From: Dichomitus squalens LYAD-421 SS1
Lineage: Eukaryota; Basidiomycota; Agaricomycetes; Polyporales; Polyporaceae
NCBI RefSeq assembly: GCF_000275845.1
Contig: NW_006766885.1
Span: forward strand, 1,316,604-1,380,603
Reading direction: 5' to 3'
DNA length: 64,000 bases
Made by a program: the position numbers and the translations under genes. The notes below the pieces were generated by a model. The model was not told the origin of the DNA, did not search any database, and was given only the letters and a program-made list of their open reading frames with translations. Positions 10,582 to 24,352 of this stretch are shown here, in pieces; positions within the stretch are counted from its first letter, which is position 1; the number at the start of each line of letters is the position of its first letter.

Positions 10582-13500
10582 GCTTAATGGACCTGGGGGA
10601 TGGAAATGAAGTCTGACGGGTATTTCCTTGGGTCTTTATAGTGCGCCTGTTTGCATGCTCTTGGCACTACGACAGCGGCCAACGACAGGGTAACATGCAC
10701 ACTCAGTATGGAAAGCCATTACCCGAAAGCATGGGCGGGCGATTCGGAAGGGCTCCAAAGAGAACTCAAGGAGAACGGGCGATAAGCGCATGCTGAGCAA
10801 TGCGGAATGGGAAATATTGGGTAGTTCCTGTCACGTACCGTGAGACCGAGAACTCCCGCAGCGACATCGACAACCCGCGTCTCATGGACGCCACCGCGGC
10901 AATGGAAGACGGCGGCAACGTATCTTGGCCGCGATTAATCTTTTTCGGAAGACGGGTAGCGCCACGCTGGCGAAGTACCTGCACTCACGTCCAGGTCTAA
11001 CCGAGGTTGCTTGCCGGACCCCAAGACACCCCTTGTACACAGGACTGGTTGACGTGCAAGACACTTGTATGTGTCGATCTCAATGGCAGAACACGTAAGC
11101 GTGAGGCCGTCAGTGTATCTGTATTTTTCACTCCTCACATTGTTTCACGGCTTATTGTACCTCGCACACAATGAGTCTTGCTACGATGCGGAGTAGTAAG
11201 CCTTGAGCTGCGGCAGGTATAACTGCGCAGCAAAGTAACACCAGGTGTGTGGTGAGATTCGCATGCGATGTATTCACCACGTGAAACAGACTCACCGACT
11301 CTGTGGACGTGTCAGATCCATGGACAACGGGAGCTCTTGAAGACCTTGCGGGCCGCTTGGCGCACACGGAGTGTCGCGCTCCGTGATGAGAATATCGTGT
11401 GTTGGTGGGCGTTGCCGTAACATCTTCTGGTATGCCAGCGCTATCCGTCAACCTGTCGCTGATCAATCGGCTAACTCGACGGCCTCATGAGGATGAGGAC
11501 CCGCCGCCGTGCTTCCCGGAACTGGAAAGTATGAAGTGGATGGAGTATGGTACAGTCACGATCGCGACTTTGGCTCGCCATGCGTACCGCCGATTCTGGC
11601 CTGAAATGCTTGGCGATCAGGTGAGTCGAGCGCGCGCAGCTGATTGGATGGGTGGACCAAGTAAACAGGAACTTCTCACAGCTTCAGCGGGGATGCCAAT
11701 AGCTATAGGATGACATTGGTAGCTGGTGGAGAGCATTTCCAAGAAGTTGCTGCGCATAATGGGCGTGCGCTTTCGATGCGCACCCAACAGATTGTGTAGA
11801 ACGTGAGACCGACTTCAGCGGATGAGTACTGCAACATTACCCCGACGTTGGATGAAGGTGCAGACAGAAGGCGTGAGCATGATAGTTCCGTTCTCAACGG
11901 ATGCAGTCCGGTCTGCTGAAAGTCCGTTTCTAGGCCAGGCGGAAGCGAGCAGCGGGAGTCGAATCTTACGCGCGCGTCTTCCGACAAAGCTCACACGTTG
12001 CACAGCCTACGCGCAAACCATGTACTTACAAGAATGTACGCTTTCAAGTGAGCCGGCTACCCTGTCTTCCCATTCGTGCGGAAAGGGTGACATGTATGAC
12101 GACGATTGACCTTAGCGCCACAGCGTCCATGCCTGACATAGAGCTTGCGCTCGACGTCAGGTAAGTGTCGGCCTTGGATGCACCGCTCCAACGACTCATC
12201 TTCCATATTCCTCGAACCGACAGCTACGATGGAGATCTACCGGGACCGCTCTTTTGTCGTGATTGCGGTTTTATCGGAGATTTTGCGATACTACGTATAC
12301 AACGTTAGCAGTTCTGTCAGCCATGTCAGAAAGCGCTCCAGGACGTCGAAGCATGCTTGGTATGGGGACCTTGGTTCAGCTACGGCTATCCCACTAGTGT
12401 CTAAGAAGGATTGAGCAAGGGATCGGAGGGCATCTGGTGAACAAAATACCAACGATCTACCCCAATCGTGCGCGCGCCCGACCACACACACCGTATCTCG
12501 ATACGTTAGCTAACTTTCATCAGGATCTCCAATGACATGGTGCAGGATTTAGGTTCAGAGAGATGTACTGACAACTAGTTCAGAGACATCTTCTTTCCGG
12601 ACAAGATGCCTGCTTATCGACGGTGGACTCCCGGCACCATATACCGTCGAGAATGACCGGAGGGGACAGCGGCTCCTCGGAGAAAAGATGGCCTGTTCTT
12701 GCTGTCAAGAAGATACAATCGCAGCACCAATGCCTAATCAAAGGGAAGACAGGGATTAGCGGTAGGGAAGCCTCTGACGATGGACGCAAATCCGCATTTC
12801 GGCCGATTGTCGGGATGATTCCCTCGAAGCAGACCCGTTGGCTAAGGCCAGAGGGTCAGGCTGAGCACATCATACGGTTTGGGCCGTGGCTCATGTCAGC
12901 CGAGGAATTAGCGATAAACCTTGCCAGCACAAGCATGCGTGACCACTGAGAAGTCACGATTCAAACAAATCGGAAGTCCACATCGAGGCGACTGTCTCGG
13001 ATCCAGATCGGAACCGCGGGATGATATTAAGAACGAAGAGATGAAGTCCACCTCCACGACCGTGACATTGGCAAGCTTTGAAGGCTAGTGGAGAAAACAC
13101 GGTCTATTGAGCGCGAGTGAGCTCCCTCATTGCACGGCATCAGAGAGTGCTTTCCTTGATTGTGAGCCGCGGTCTACCTTCCTGGTTCTTAATCATATCG
13201 GCCAGTACTCTTGCGAGTGGTTCGTCTATCAGCGGAGCTGTCTACCGAGCGCCCCATGCGCCCACCATATCGCTATTGCGTCGGCCGTTGAAAAGCTTGA
13301 CCAATACTGTCACTCAACCCGCCTGCTTCAGAGTGATCGAAGAAGCAGTACAGTGACCACGGTGGGAGTGAGGCGGTGAAAGCCTGGGAAGAGACTTAGG
13401 CGCACCCTGTCAGAGAAGTACTTCAGAAGTCTTGGCATGGTAAGCTTTCAAGATTCAAAACGGGAAGGAGACTTACGGTCGCTGGAGGTCGGGCGAAGGA

Positions 13501-14992
13501 GGGGGTATAGTCGAGTGCGCGAGTCAAAGCATCGAAGTCAAAGCATCGAACCCAAGGAGTCTCCGTCTGGCTCTGCTTCCGCGCCCTGCGGCCATGGACT
13601 CTAGCGATGCCTAGGTCCTCAAGGTGTGACGCGCCGATGTCTACGGAGCAGCTGGGCGACTAGACCATACTGCAGACACTCGGTCTGCCTTCGAATCATT
13701 GAAGCCATTACCTAAGGACCTAGGGTGCATTGTTACCAAAACGCCGTCCGGAAGAGAGCGGACAGGATCCGCGTCGCAAACCGCCTACCTGGTCATCTCA
13801 TGATCATCAAATACGGTGAGTTCTGGGCCTATCCTTGCTGCGCGTGTAAATTCTAGAAGTCCTACCAGAGAGGATATGTCATAAGATCACATGGTGCTAG
13901 AGCGACGTTGCGGCCTCCAAGCATTGACAACCAAAGTGAATGTCAGGAGATTGCACTCACAACAACGGCCCATTGATGGCTGTCTACTGAGTTTGAGTTG
14001 ATCAGCTTATCTGCGGTTGTAGTCACTTGATCAATGGGCCGCCCTCTAGTTGAAGGCCCATTGGTGTGAGAGGTGAAGAGACGACTTCGGCCAGGGCCTG
14101 AGCACACGCTCATACACAGGCAAGATTAGGCGTAGCGGGCGCGAGCGCTCCGGGCTTAATATCATATACATATGGCGTCATGAGCATGATCAGACGCACG
14201 AGATACTCATACGGGACGCTTCGCCGAACGCGTGTAGCTCTTTGCTGACTAACGGGGGCCGGTAATCGTGCCACTCGTCAATCAGGTCTGCGGGTGGCGG
14301 GTGCGGAGAAGCGAAGGTGACAGCCGCAGGGCGCCTTCGCGTGGGCTCGGTGACAGCAGGCGTGCGGGACGTACCGTCAGTGTTGAAGCTAAGGATCCCA
14401 TCGATCGCTGAAGCTCGCGATTAGCTCTGCCAACCGTCGGCTGCGGAGGAGCGCGAAGTCCTGGTAGTCTGCACAACTTCCAAGCATTCATACTTCACTT
14501 ACAAGTGAACGTCATAGAAAGGCTCATATACTCACCGGGGTTTCTCGTTCCGTCGGTTTGAGCGATCTCTGACAGTGTTGTCAATGGAGCCGCGGAGACA
14601 TTTCGCTCCAGATGCCGAGTCGAGCATGATGTTGGAAATACCTGGGCTCTGCCCTTTTTCCCAATTCGACGTATGTTATCATTGTACACAATGCCGTATA
14701 TTCACATCTGCGAGGCTAGACTCAATTTCGATAAACCGAGTGCATGGCATGCACGAACTGACCATTCACATACCTGCCTCAAAATAGCGCGATAGCCGCT
14801 CGTCATATTGGTCTGAGAAGCACGCAGAGTCTTCGCGGGGGAAGGAGAGCGAAGGCAAGAGATGAAGGTCAATTCGAAGTAGGCTGGTGATACATCCGGC
14901 TAATACAAAGGCGTCTGATAGATATCTTTCCAGGTACGGTACATCAGCCTCCAGATCGCTTGTGGCGCGTGACAGCGAGACACATACGGGAA
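10582..14992. other. Gene-poor 4.4-kb region
   Basis: I cannot assemble a gene here on either strand. Open stretches are short. One near 11490-11640 (plus) reads KWMEYGTVTIATLARHAYRR, then meets no usable splice partner. A 12-bp inverted repeat (ATCAATGGGCCG and its complement) sits at about 13966 and 14030, and a third copy of GGCCCATTG is near 14058. The region may hold old mobile-element debris, but I recognise no transposase or reverse transcriptase motif. The promoter of the Zn2Cys6 gene should lie just above 10581. Confidence 0.45.
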
Positions 14993-16278
14993 TTAATTAT
15001 CTCCTACCACGACACCCGAGGTCTGAAGAGCTGAAGCGCCTACAGCCAGCGCGGTGAGGACAGCTGCCATCGCTGTAACCCACCAAGCCCGGTACAAAGT
15101 TTGCCAGCCCTCCTCGTCGATGATGCGCTTGACACAATCCGCAAACCCAAGGTACGGGTCTTTCTCGTGGCGCAACCTGACAAAATTGTCAGTAGACCCG
15201 CGAGACGGCAAAGTCATCGACTTACCCAATAACGTCCTCCTCCTGTCCCGAGTACTCCGCATATTCGGGAGCCTCCACCGCGTCATCCTCTACCTCTTGT
15301 TCTACCGAATTGTACTCGACAGCGGAGTGGTTGCGCTGGATCGCCAGCTTAGTCGTAATAACCTCGAGAGGACAGATGACTGCGGTGCTGAGGATCTCGA
15401 TCGCCACGTAGATGCCAAACCGAGCAGGGGAAAAGTCCCCGCCAACAGGCACAAGAAGCCTGCGTAGGCTGTACAGAATGACGACGGAGTACGCGATTTG
15501 AAGGACTTGTGCTGTCACCAATCCCGGGGTGAAATACAGGACCCATGGTCGGCGGCGTTCCGTCGGGGTGAGGAGGACGCGTAGGGAATAAATGGGACGG
15601 AACCATGGTAGCCTGTAAGGAGTGACTATGGATCTGGATTGCGGGATGGATCAGCATACCAACAAAGTAGAGATGCAGACTGCGTACCGGTAGGTTATGA
15701 TGGCCGCGGGGAGGGATACGAGTGTCCCAAATGCAGCATAGACCAACGCTGCCAGCATGCCGACGTCAGGGGGGTCGACGCGGCCATGGCGGGCAAGTTG
15801 CTTGGAATCCATAGCGGCGACAGCGAATCCGGTCATGACAATAGTCGCACTCGCAGTGGGCACTACAGGAAGCATCAATATTCGCGGAAACTCGCTCAAA
15901 GAGGGTCACGTACTGAGGCCCTTGTACAGTCCAGCCCAGCCCTATGGAACAATCATTGTTGTGAGGCAATGCTCGCTGGACTTGATGACTCTATACCTCA
16001 ATACGATACACCCTCCTCAACATTCCGAAGAACGACGTTACAATCGGCCCCGTGTGTACATTTACATTTCCTTCGGGGTCGAGCTGAAGAGCCCTTGGGT
16101 TGTAGTTTGCTGAGCGCATACGACGTCAGCGTGCGTCAGAGGCCGAGCTACCGTGCAGGTACTACTCACCTCGTAACCGGACCAATGCACCTGTGAAAGG
16201 TACAGTGATCCCAAGAGAGACAACCAAGGAGAATGTGAGTGTGAACGCGAGAAAGAGAAACTCTAGGAAACCAGCCAT
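14993..16278 (-). CDS. Mitochondrial carrier-like (SLC25) membrane protein
   Basis: Six exons give 331 aa: 16170-16278, 15997-16109, 15914-15941, 15688-15862, 15226-15612 and 14993-15176. Repeated carrier features are visible. Each putative module ends with an amphipathic loop and EGW, as in YRIEGWAGLYKGLMP and IDEEGWQTLYRAWWVT. The middle module has CPLEVITTKLAIQ, a version of the Px[DE]xx[RK] signature. Hydrophobic segments lie at the N-terminus (LEFLFLAFTLTFSLVVSLGI), in the middle and at the C-terminus. The first module lacks a clear signature, so this is a divergent carrier whose substrate cannot be named. An acidic, Tyr-rich insert (VEYNSVEQEVEDDAVE) precedes the last module. Outer or inner mitochondrial membrane location is inferred. 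The gene diverges from the Fun30-type gene. Confidence 0.72.
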
Positions 16279-17786
16279 GGCGGGCAGTTGGAAGTCGGGA
16301 GTCAAGTTGTCCTGGGTCAAGCACAGCGCGCAGCCGACTTGCCCCGCCGACCCCGCGCAGCCCACCCATATAAGGCAGCCACCCGGCGCCACTGCCCAAA
16401 CCTGCCCAAACTCGCCCTTAGAGGTTCCCAGGCCTCCTTCTCCTCAACCACCACCATCCCCTCCATCGATAAGGTGCTTCCTGTTCCTTGGCTTGTCCGC
16501 AGTTCTTCAGTAGTTCGCCATACAGCTGAGCATCTCGGCCACTTTGATATAGACGTACTGAAGCCCTTTCGGGCGCGCCGCTCACCTGTTTGCAGTCTAT
16601 GGAATGCCTCCATTGGCTTGTATCGCGGGCTGACGTGGCGTCCTTGTCGTTCGAAATCCACCTAATCCTTCAGGAAAAATCATTGCACCAGTGTACGAGT
16701 AGTCTCCCACGACCAGTTGGACAATGACATACTCTCCCTAGCATAAGGGCTGGTGTGCACAGTGCAATGGGCTTGTTGCATTGGGTACGATAGTTTGGAT
16801 CACCCAGGTGAGGTTGTATGCTTCAGATGGACCATGAACGTTTCTCACATATAATATCTCATTTAGGGCAGTAAGATGTTTGAGCCCTCATGCTCTCCTT
16901 TGATCCTGCGCCACGAAGGATCTCAATTGCTGTCATCTCTTATGGTCGAATGCTCCTTCAGGATTTGGAACACTCCTGTAACCCACCTGAGGTCGACCTG
17001 TTGACTGCGGAAAATCGCCCCTTAGGCCAGAAAATTTTTGTCGGCGTCGCGATGCCTTCACCTGTACGCTGTCAATATCTAGTTCTGCCGCATGTTCTCA
17101 GCTGTGACGTCCTGCCAGAGGCCTCTCCGCTCCCTTGGTTTGCCGGCGGTTCACGCTCAATAGCCTCTTGTGGAGATGGGCGCACATGTATGCGTTCGTC
17201 GACATACTGCTTTTATCGGGCTAGAGTTCGGTCGTCGCTTCACTGCCCACCGGTTGGGTGCTGTGTAGTGTCGTTGGTCGTCTCGTCCCCCCATGCCCTG
17301 AGTACGTGTCTGTGCATCTTCGCATATTCCTTCAACATATATCTTGACTGTTCTCGTCGAAGCAGTCGTAGATGTCGACATTGCCTTTGAGTGTCTTAGA
17401 TAGCGGGGGATGGTCTTAACAATATATTTACTTCTATCTCCACCTGCTTGCGTCGGCCTTGGGTGCTGTCTGATGTCTATTCTCCAACCACATTGTGGAC
17501 CTTCAGCTCGTCTCAGATTTCTTGATACATTTGACGTTGCTCATCTCGATGGTGTGCAAGGTATGTTCAATATATGTTCGCATGCACCTCGTCTGCATGC
17601 ATGACAGTCATACCATGGCCGCAGACCAGTCGTTGAGCGTCCCGCCGCCACAGCAGTTTGACTCTCCGACTGGAGCCACATCAGTAGTGTCCGCCCGCCT
17701 TGTTCTCTACCTCTCACACCTGCACGTCGTCCTTGACCTCTCCCCTTGCCCTAACGTTTCGACTTGCAACCTGGACATCTTTGACG
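16279..17786. promoter_or_regulatory. Divergent spacer, carrier/Fun30
   Basis: This 1.5-kb stretch lies between two divergent start codons and must contain both promoters. The part near 17.4-17.7 kb is pyrimidine-rich on the plus strand. I see no gene that can be supported. Confidence 0.35.
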
Positions 17787-20700
17787 ATGTCTCTCGGTCC
17801 TGATGCAGCTGCAGCCAGGGTCAGTATAGTCGTCTGTTTAGTCCTGATATGCAACCGTTTCCTGACCGGCCGGCTGTGGCTGCCTCGCGTCGTCACAGAA
17901 AGCCGCACTCGAGCAGCTTAAATTCAAGAAGGTACAAAAGCAACAGAATGCATCGTTGAGCCATTCAGCTTCCCCAGCACCTCCTTCGTGGACGGCAAAC
18001 GCGAACCATGCGGCCGTGGTTCTGCCCGCACAGTCGCGGGACGCTACAGCCACATCGCGCTACTTCCCCATACCGCCATCATCCTCGGGGAATGTTCTTG
18101 TTCCAAGCTCCAGTCCTCTACGTCCTGATCCTTCCGATGCCGTCAAACACGCTCCCAACGCATGGAACCTGTTCAATGACGAAGTACCGGGTCTCACTCG
18201 CTCAGAGCTCCAGGTACGCCCTCCCGCTTTTGCGGCGGACCCTCTCTCCATGCCTAGCGGCTTCCGGATGCCCAACGGCGTGTCGAGCGTGTCAGCTACG
18301 CGTCCATCATCAGCGACAAGTAGGAAAGCGTCCGATATGGAGGATGCGGAGGAGGGTGATCGTCCGGCGAAGAGGCTGAATACAGGGCAGACCAACTCGC
18401 GCGACCCTATCGACTTCCTCTCACCCCCGTCGCCTGAGGTCCGCATAGCCGGTCAGCGGCCGGCTGGACCGAACACGTCATTATCATCTATTTCTCTCTC
18501 ATCCGACGACTCCTTCCCGGACGCGAAGGACTTCGTGAACGATGCACCCCAGTCTAGGATCGTTCGCGGCCAGCGCGTGCCCGAGGAGAAGCCATCACCG
18601 GTGTCCTCTGCTCATGCCAACGACGACGAAGGTCAATTCACCAGATTCCGGCTCACACAAATTGAGCATGACACCGAGTTCGTCCGCGCGGCGTGGAAGG
18701 AGGCTGGTGGTGATGTCCCTAAGGCCTCTGCGCTCCTGAATGACCCATCGTGGAAACCCCCGGCAAAGACCCCGCCACCGAAGGAGCCTGACCCACCGAC
18801 AGAGACAGGAAGGGTGAAAGAGGTTCTGGAGGCGAACAGGGCGCAGCGGCTTGCGGTCAAGGAGAAGGGTAAGAAGTCCATGATCTACAAGAGCCGTCTC
18901 GTCGACGGCAAGCCCACGAGCGATGCCGGCCCCTCCACTCCACCGCCTTCCAAGGGACCACCCATCATCATCGACTCGCCCTTTAGTCCCGAAATTGGTA
19001 GGCCTCTCAAACGGCTGAAGCGCAAGGTCGTCGACTCGGACTCCGAGGCCGACTTCGTGGACAGCGATGAGGAGGACGATGTCCATGTCCGCAAGACCAG
19101 CTCGGATGAGCAGCGTGCTTTGGAGTATTACAACGAGACAACAGCGGAAGGCTTGCAGGAATTAACGGGTACGTTCAGTCCTGTCCAACTCGCGCATATA
19201 TGCTGATACAACTCGCCGTAGGCTGTACGCCTGCGCAAGCCAACAAGATCATCGAGCTCCGACCGTTCACTTCCGTGGACGACCTGAACGCCAAGCTAGG
19301 CCAGGGCAAAAAGAAGGCTGGCCCCGCTGGGATAAGCCCGCGTATGTTTGAGGATAGCGCCACTATCTTCGAAGGTTATGGCAGGGTGGATAGCATACTT
19401 GAGGATTGCGAGGGTATCGGTGCGGAACTCAAGAAGGAGATCGCGAGTTGGACCCACGGAAAGTCCGCCAAGGGTAAACAACGCGAGTTGGCTCAGGCCT
19501 CGCGCGACACTTCCGTGGCGACAGAAGATGGCGCTATCACCCTCACGCATGTCGAAGTCCCAGCCCAAAAGCCGAAGTACTACATGACGACTCAGCCATC
19601 GTTGCTCCAGCCAGGTGTCACGCTGAAGGAATATCAACTGATCGGCGTCAACTGGTTGAGTCTTCTCTATCAAAAGAGACTCAGCTGTATCCTTGCGGAC
19701 GAGATGGGTGAGTGGTGTCCTGTGTCGGTGTGTTGGATGGCTCTGACATAGTCGGGCGAAGGTCTCGGGAAGACTGTTCAAGTCATCAGCTTCTTTGCCC
19801 ATCTCAAGGAACGAGGTCGCGGTGGACCTCATCTCATCGTGGTGCCGTGAGTGGTTACGTGGTCGCTTTGCTTCTGCGTTGGGTGCTGAGTTGAACACAG
19901 CTCGTCGACGCTGGAGAACTGGTGTCGCGAGTTCCAGAAGTTCGCCGGGGACAACATCCACGTCGAGACGTACTATGCCGATAAGAACGACCGTCCTCAG
20001 CTACGTGACATGCTTAATAACAGCGTCGTTACGAAGAAGGCTGGTGGCTGGAACGTCCTCATCACTACATACAACCTTGCCCAAGGCGATGACCATGACC
20101 GCAAGTTCTTCCGTAAGATCGATTGGGATGTGAGTATAAGCCTCTTTAGCATATACCGGCGCGTCGCTCAGTGTTTCGTCATCAGACCTGCGTTTATGAC
20201 GAAGGCCACGTTCTCAAGAACTTTCAGTCCCAGCGGTACCAAGCCCTCTTGCGCTACAAGGCGCGGTGGCGGTTACTCCTCACGGGAACCCCTTTGCAGA
20301 ACAACTTACAGGAGCTAGTCGTACGTGCCTGTACTTGCTTTAATATGGTGGCTGTCGCTTAGTGAGGCATCGTAGTCGTTGATGAACTTCATCCTCCCCG
20401 ACCAATTTGCGGACGATCTCGACTCCCTACGAGCCGTCTTCAAGACGAAGGGTGACTCAAAGGTGACGCTGCTTGCTCAGCAGCGTGTGTCGCGAGCAAA
20501 GAAGATGATGACGCCATTCGTTCTCCGGCGTCGAAAGGATCAAGTACGTTCTTCGCTAGAGAGTCTGTACACGGTGTGGCTGATCGGTCTTGGACAGGTA
20601 CTCCAAGATCTGCCCAAAAAGACCGAGCGTATAGAGTGGTGCGATATGACCCCGCTCCAGAAGTCCATCTACAACGATGCGCTGCAGCGGTCCCGGAAGA

Positions 20701-21835
20701 CCATCTTCGACCTCGAGACCAACGGCGCGGAGACGCCCGCAGCCGCGGCTACGAACGGTCGCGGGAAGCCGGTGAAGAAGAAGACACGGGCGACCGCGCG
20801 GACGAAGGACAAGATGTACCTCGAAAATAGCGCAAACGTGCTCATGGATTTGCGCAAAGCAGCGTCACACCCAATGCTGTTCCGAAGACGGTTTACAAAC
20901 GATGCGCTCTCTGGGATGGCCAGGCTTCTGTTGAAGGAGCCGGACTTCAAGAAGCGCGGCGCGCTATTTGAACTCGTCAAGGAGGACATGGAAGTTATGA
21001 CGGACGCTGAGCTGCAAGCGTTCTGTGCGACGTACAAGGTACGGTACTAGGCTGCTTCACGTACATTGACCCTCGTTGACCCATGATACAGTGTCTTCGC
21101 AAATATCTCCTGAACGAAGACTGCTATTATGAGGCCGGCAAGATCAAGGTTTTGATAAACCTTCTCGAGCAGTACCAGAAGCAAGGCCGTCGGATGTTGA
21201 TATTTTCACAGGTGTGGGCTGTCCTGTCCTGCGCCACGGTTCGCGCGTTGATATGTGTGCGGGGCCTCAGTTCACTCAGATCTTGGACATACTCGAAAAA
21301 GTCCTGGAGCTCAAGAAGATCAAGTACCTCGTCTTGACAGGTTCAACGCCTGTCGATGTGCGTCAGTCTCTAGTCGACGAGTTTACCGAGGACGAATCAA
21401 TCCCTGTCTTCCTGCTATCGACCAAGGCGGGTGGTATGGGTATCAACTTGACTGCTGCGAGTGTGGTCATCATGTGCGCGCTTTCAACACCCCTTCCTGA
21501 CCTTCCAGTTATGCTAACATACGACCTCGGGCAGGTTTGACCAAGATTTCAACCCACACAATGACAAGCAAGCCCAAGATCGTGCCTACCGTATCGGTCA
21601 GAAGCGTGATGTCGAGGTGGTGAAGCTCATCACTAAGGGTTCGATCGAGGAGGACATGCTCGCCCTGGGACAAATGAAGCTCGCACTGGACGAGGCTGTA
21701 GCGGGCGAGGAGACTGAAGAGCGGGTCGAGCATGAGATGAAGGTGTCGCTCATGAACGCGGTGCGGAAGAAGATCGTGACAGACGACCCCGAGTCAAACG
21801 ACGCTCAGCCAGTAGAGGAAGCCGCCGAGGACTAA
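17787..21835 (+). CDS. FUN30: SNF2-family chromatin remodeller, Fun30/SMARCAD1 type
   Basis: Eleven exons give 1156 aa: 17787-17819, 17899-19168, 19222-19707, 19762-19846, 19901-20129, 20186-20320, 20376-20543, 20598-21038, 21092-21211, 21271-21473 and 21535-21835. The N-terminal ~400 residues are low in complexity but include [20 protein letters not shown], a CUE/UBA-like helix set. A helix-hairpin-helix-like segment follows ([20 protein letters not shown]). The ATPase core has DEMGLGKT (594-601), the DEGH box (706-709), [13 protein letters not shown], the helicase C part with [16 protein letters not shown], and [18 protein letters not shown]. This order and the N-terminal CUE-like region point to Fun30/Fft/SMARCAD1 rather than Snf2 or Ino80. 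These ATPases slide or exchange nucleosomes for heterochromatin upkeep and DNA end resection. The start exon encodes only 11 residues. Confidence 0.92.
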
Positions 21836-22735
21836 GGAACCACATTGCTAGAGTACACATACCCCTCCCAGCTACGCATCCTGGTTATTATTGTCAAGAA
21901 CATTGCATCACCCTGGTCACCCTGCTCTCTTGCATCAGCTGGCGCTTATTGCATTTACACCGACCTACACCGCTGTATCTACTCTTGTACTGTAGCTCTG
22001 TCTTGATTCCGCTTGCTATCGATTGCGCTCTGCAGTATGTCCTCCCCTCCGGCCGTTTCAATTATGGTGCATCGCTTAATACGACGCCACTACGTGTGCT
22101 ATAGCCAAGCGTCTACACGGCGGCCACCATCTTGAGGATAGAATCGTGTCATGACGATTCTTTCCCGACACTGATCGGTATCCTCTACCCAGATCATCAA
22201 TTCAGCCATTATAACAAGCTCGCATACCGGAATCATACATAGCACTACGTCATCAGAAGTCAGCATCACTCAGTCATGTGCCCGCACGACCTCTTCAAAC
22301 CCGCAGTAGCAAGTACTCCAATTACCTCTAGAGATCTGTTGCCTGCTTGCGAGATGTCCCGAAGCAACTCGGCCTCAGCGAGGAGGCATCGACCGGAGAA
22401 TACAGACAGGCTGTCATAGTAATGCGGCTGTCAACATGCTTCTGAGCGTATGGGGAACCCAAACTACTCCAGGAAACGACCTCACTTGGGCATGGCAGTA
22501 AGCCGAAGCAGTATGTTGGGTCTTCATCGGCTTAGCGTCCGCTCTCAGGCCGAGTTTAGTCAGAAGCGATTCGTAGACGAGCTTCCTGCTCGGATGGTCC
22601 ACTCCGAACATGACCACCGACTTGGCGCAGGAGGATGGTACGAGGATCGTTTCGACGAGGACACCATCGGTTTACATGCATAAGAGCTGAGTGGATGCAG
22701 GGCGACCATCCCCTCCCCGACTCCTTTTCTGGAAG
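21836..22735. other. Spacer before the HAD-terpene cyclase gene
   Basis: This 900-bp stretch lies between two genes on the plus strand. It should hold the Fun30 3' UTR and the terpene cyclase promoter. I see no further coding signal. Confidence 0.45.
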
Positions 22736-24352
22736 ATGCTCCTGAAGCGTGGTTACACCGATTTCGTCTTCGACGTCTCCGATGTCCTCATCACCTGGCC
22801 CACTGCTCTGACAAGTCCCATCGACCGCAAGGTCCTTCGTTCTTACCTCGTTAGCAGGACATGGTTCGAGTACGAGGAGGGCCGTATCTCCAAGGAGGAA
22901 TGTCATCAACGCCTCGCCAAGCAATTCTCCCATGACCCCGCCAGCATCAGCAGCGGTTGGGCACACGTCGCCAATGCACTGCAGCCCCACCAGGAGATGG
23001 TAGCTTTGATCAAAGAGCTGAGGGAAACAATGGGCGGCAAAGCGCGTGTCTTTGGCACGTTCAACGTATCGCAGCCAGACTACGAGTTGTTCCGCTCTAG
23101 GGCGGACGTCGACTGGTCGATCTTCGACGCGGTTTTCACCTCTCACGAGCTCAACATCCGCCTCCCGAAGATAGGGTTTATCAAGCGCATCCTGGCCAAT
23201 GAGGAGTGGAAGATCAACCCTCACGATACGGTGTTTGTGGGCCACAGTTCCGACGATGTAGTCACAGCGCGGACGTTTGGCATGCATGGGGTGCTTCTCT
23301 CCGACTTCCAGGAAGCGCGCCGCCAACTCCGCAACATTGTGGGGGACCCCGTCAAGCGCGGCTGGATGTACTTGCGGGCCAATGCGGGAAACCTGCCTTG
23401 CGATGCGGACAAGCCAGGGGTCTCCATCATGGAGAACTTTGGCCAGCTGCTGATTTTGGAGGCTACTGGAGACAGGTACGCGCTGGTACTTGCATGGCTC
23501 AAGTTCGGGATTTGACCTGCAATGTAGGAGCCTCGTACAATTGACGGAGCCCCCGCGGTACTGGAACTACTTCCAGGGTGAGTCTCCAGTGATCCCTAGT
23601 CCCACATATCAGCTGAAATTGCAAGCAGGCAAGGGTATCCTGACTTACGAAAAGTTCCCCGATGACCTCGATACAACCTCTCTGGGACTTGTCACCCTCA
23701 AGCCGCCCAAAGAGCATTGCGAGTCCATTATGGATGAAATGCTCACATGCCTGTCCGAAGACGGCCTGCCGTACGTGAGTAGCCGATTCGCGCGCTCTGG
23801 CCACCCTTTCCAAACTTATAGCCGTCCTCGCAGACGTACTTCGATCGGGAGATGCTCCGCCTCGACCCTGTAGTCGCCGTAAACGTCCTCCACCTGTTCT
23901 ACACCCATAGCCGTGGCCACCAGCTCCCCGGCGCCCTCGAGTACGTGCACAACTTCCTCAAGAATCGCGCGTACATCGACGGCACACGTTACTACTTTCG
24001 CGAGTGTGTCTTGTACTTCATCGCGCGCCTGCTCGAGACATCGGACGACAAGCACCTCCACGACACGCTCGAAGACCTTCTCCGCGAGCGCGTTCAAGAG
24101 CTCATAGGGGCGCCTGGGGACGCGATCGCCCTCGCGTTTCGCGTCGTTACGTGCGCGACCCTCGGCGTCCGAAACGAGATCGACATGAGAAACCTCCTGC
24201 CGATGCAGTGCGAGGATGGAGGGTGGGAAGTAGGTTATATCTGCCGGTACGGGATTTCCGGGATGAAGATTGGGAGCCGGGGGTACACAACTGCCATGGC
24301 TATCAAGGCCATCGAAAATCTAGACAAATTGCGTGCGAAGCAGGGCGCTTGA
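22736..24352 (+). CDS. HAD-like / class II terpene cyclase fusion protein
   Basis: Four exons give 484 aa: 22736-23475, 23528-23577, 23629-23774 and 23834-24352. Residues 1-~230 form a HAD-like hydrolase domain, with FVFDVSDVLITW near the start, WFEYEEGRISKEECHQRL and a late VFVGHSSDDVVTARTFGMHG. The rest resembles a terpene cyclase beta-type domain. DDLDTTSLGL supplies a DxDTT motif (276-280), the general-acid signature of class II cyclases. The end carries QCEDGGWEVGY (from 437), like the QW motifs of terpene cyclases. From family knowledge, fungal fusions of this build (for example AstC of Aspergillus) cyclise farnesyl diphosphate to drimane-type products, and the HAD part removes phosphate. 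The HAD motif I is D-V-S-D rather than DxD, so phosphatase activity is uncertain. The start was chosen as the first ATG in frame with the HAD fold. A convergent MFS transporter lies 312 bp downstream. Confidence 0.85.

Noticed and set aside
22556..23326. 256-codon open frame on the minus strand
   Set aside because: It is the antisense shadow of the HAD-terpene cyclase exon, GC-rich and without motifs.
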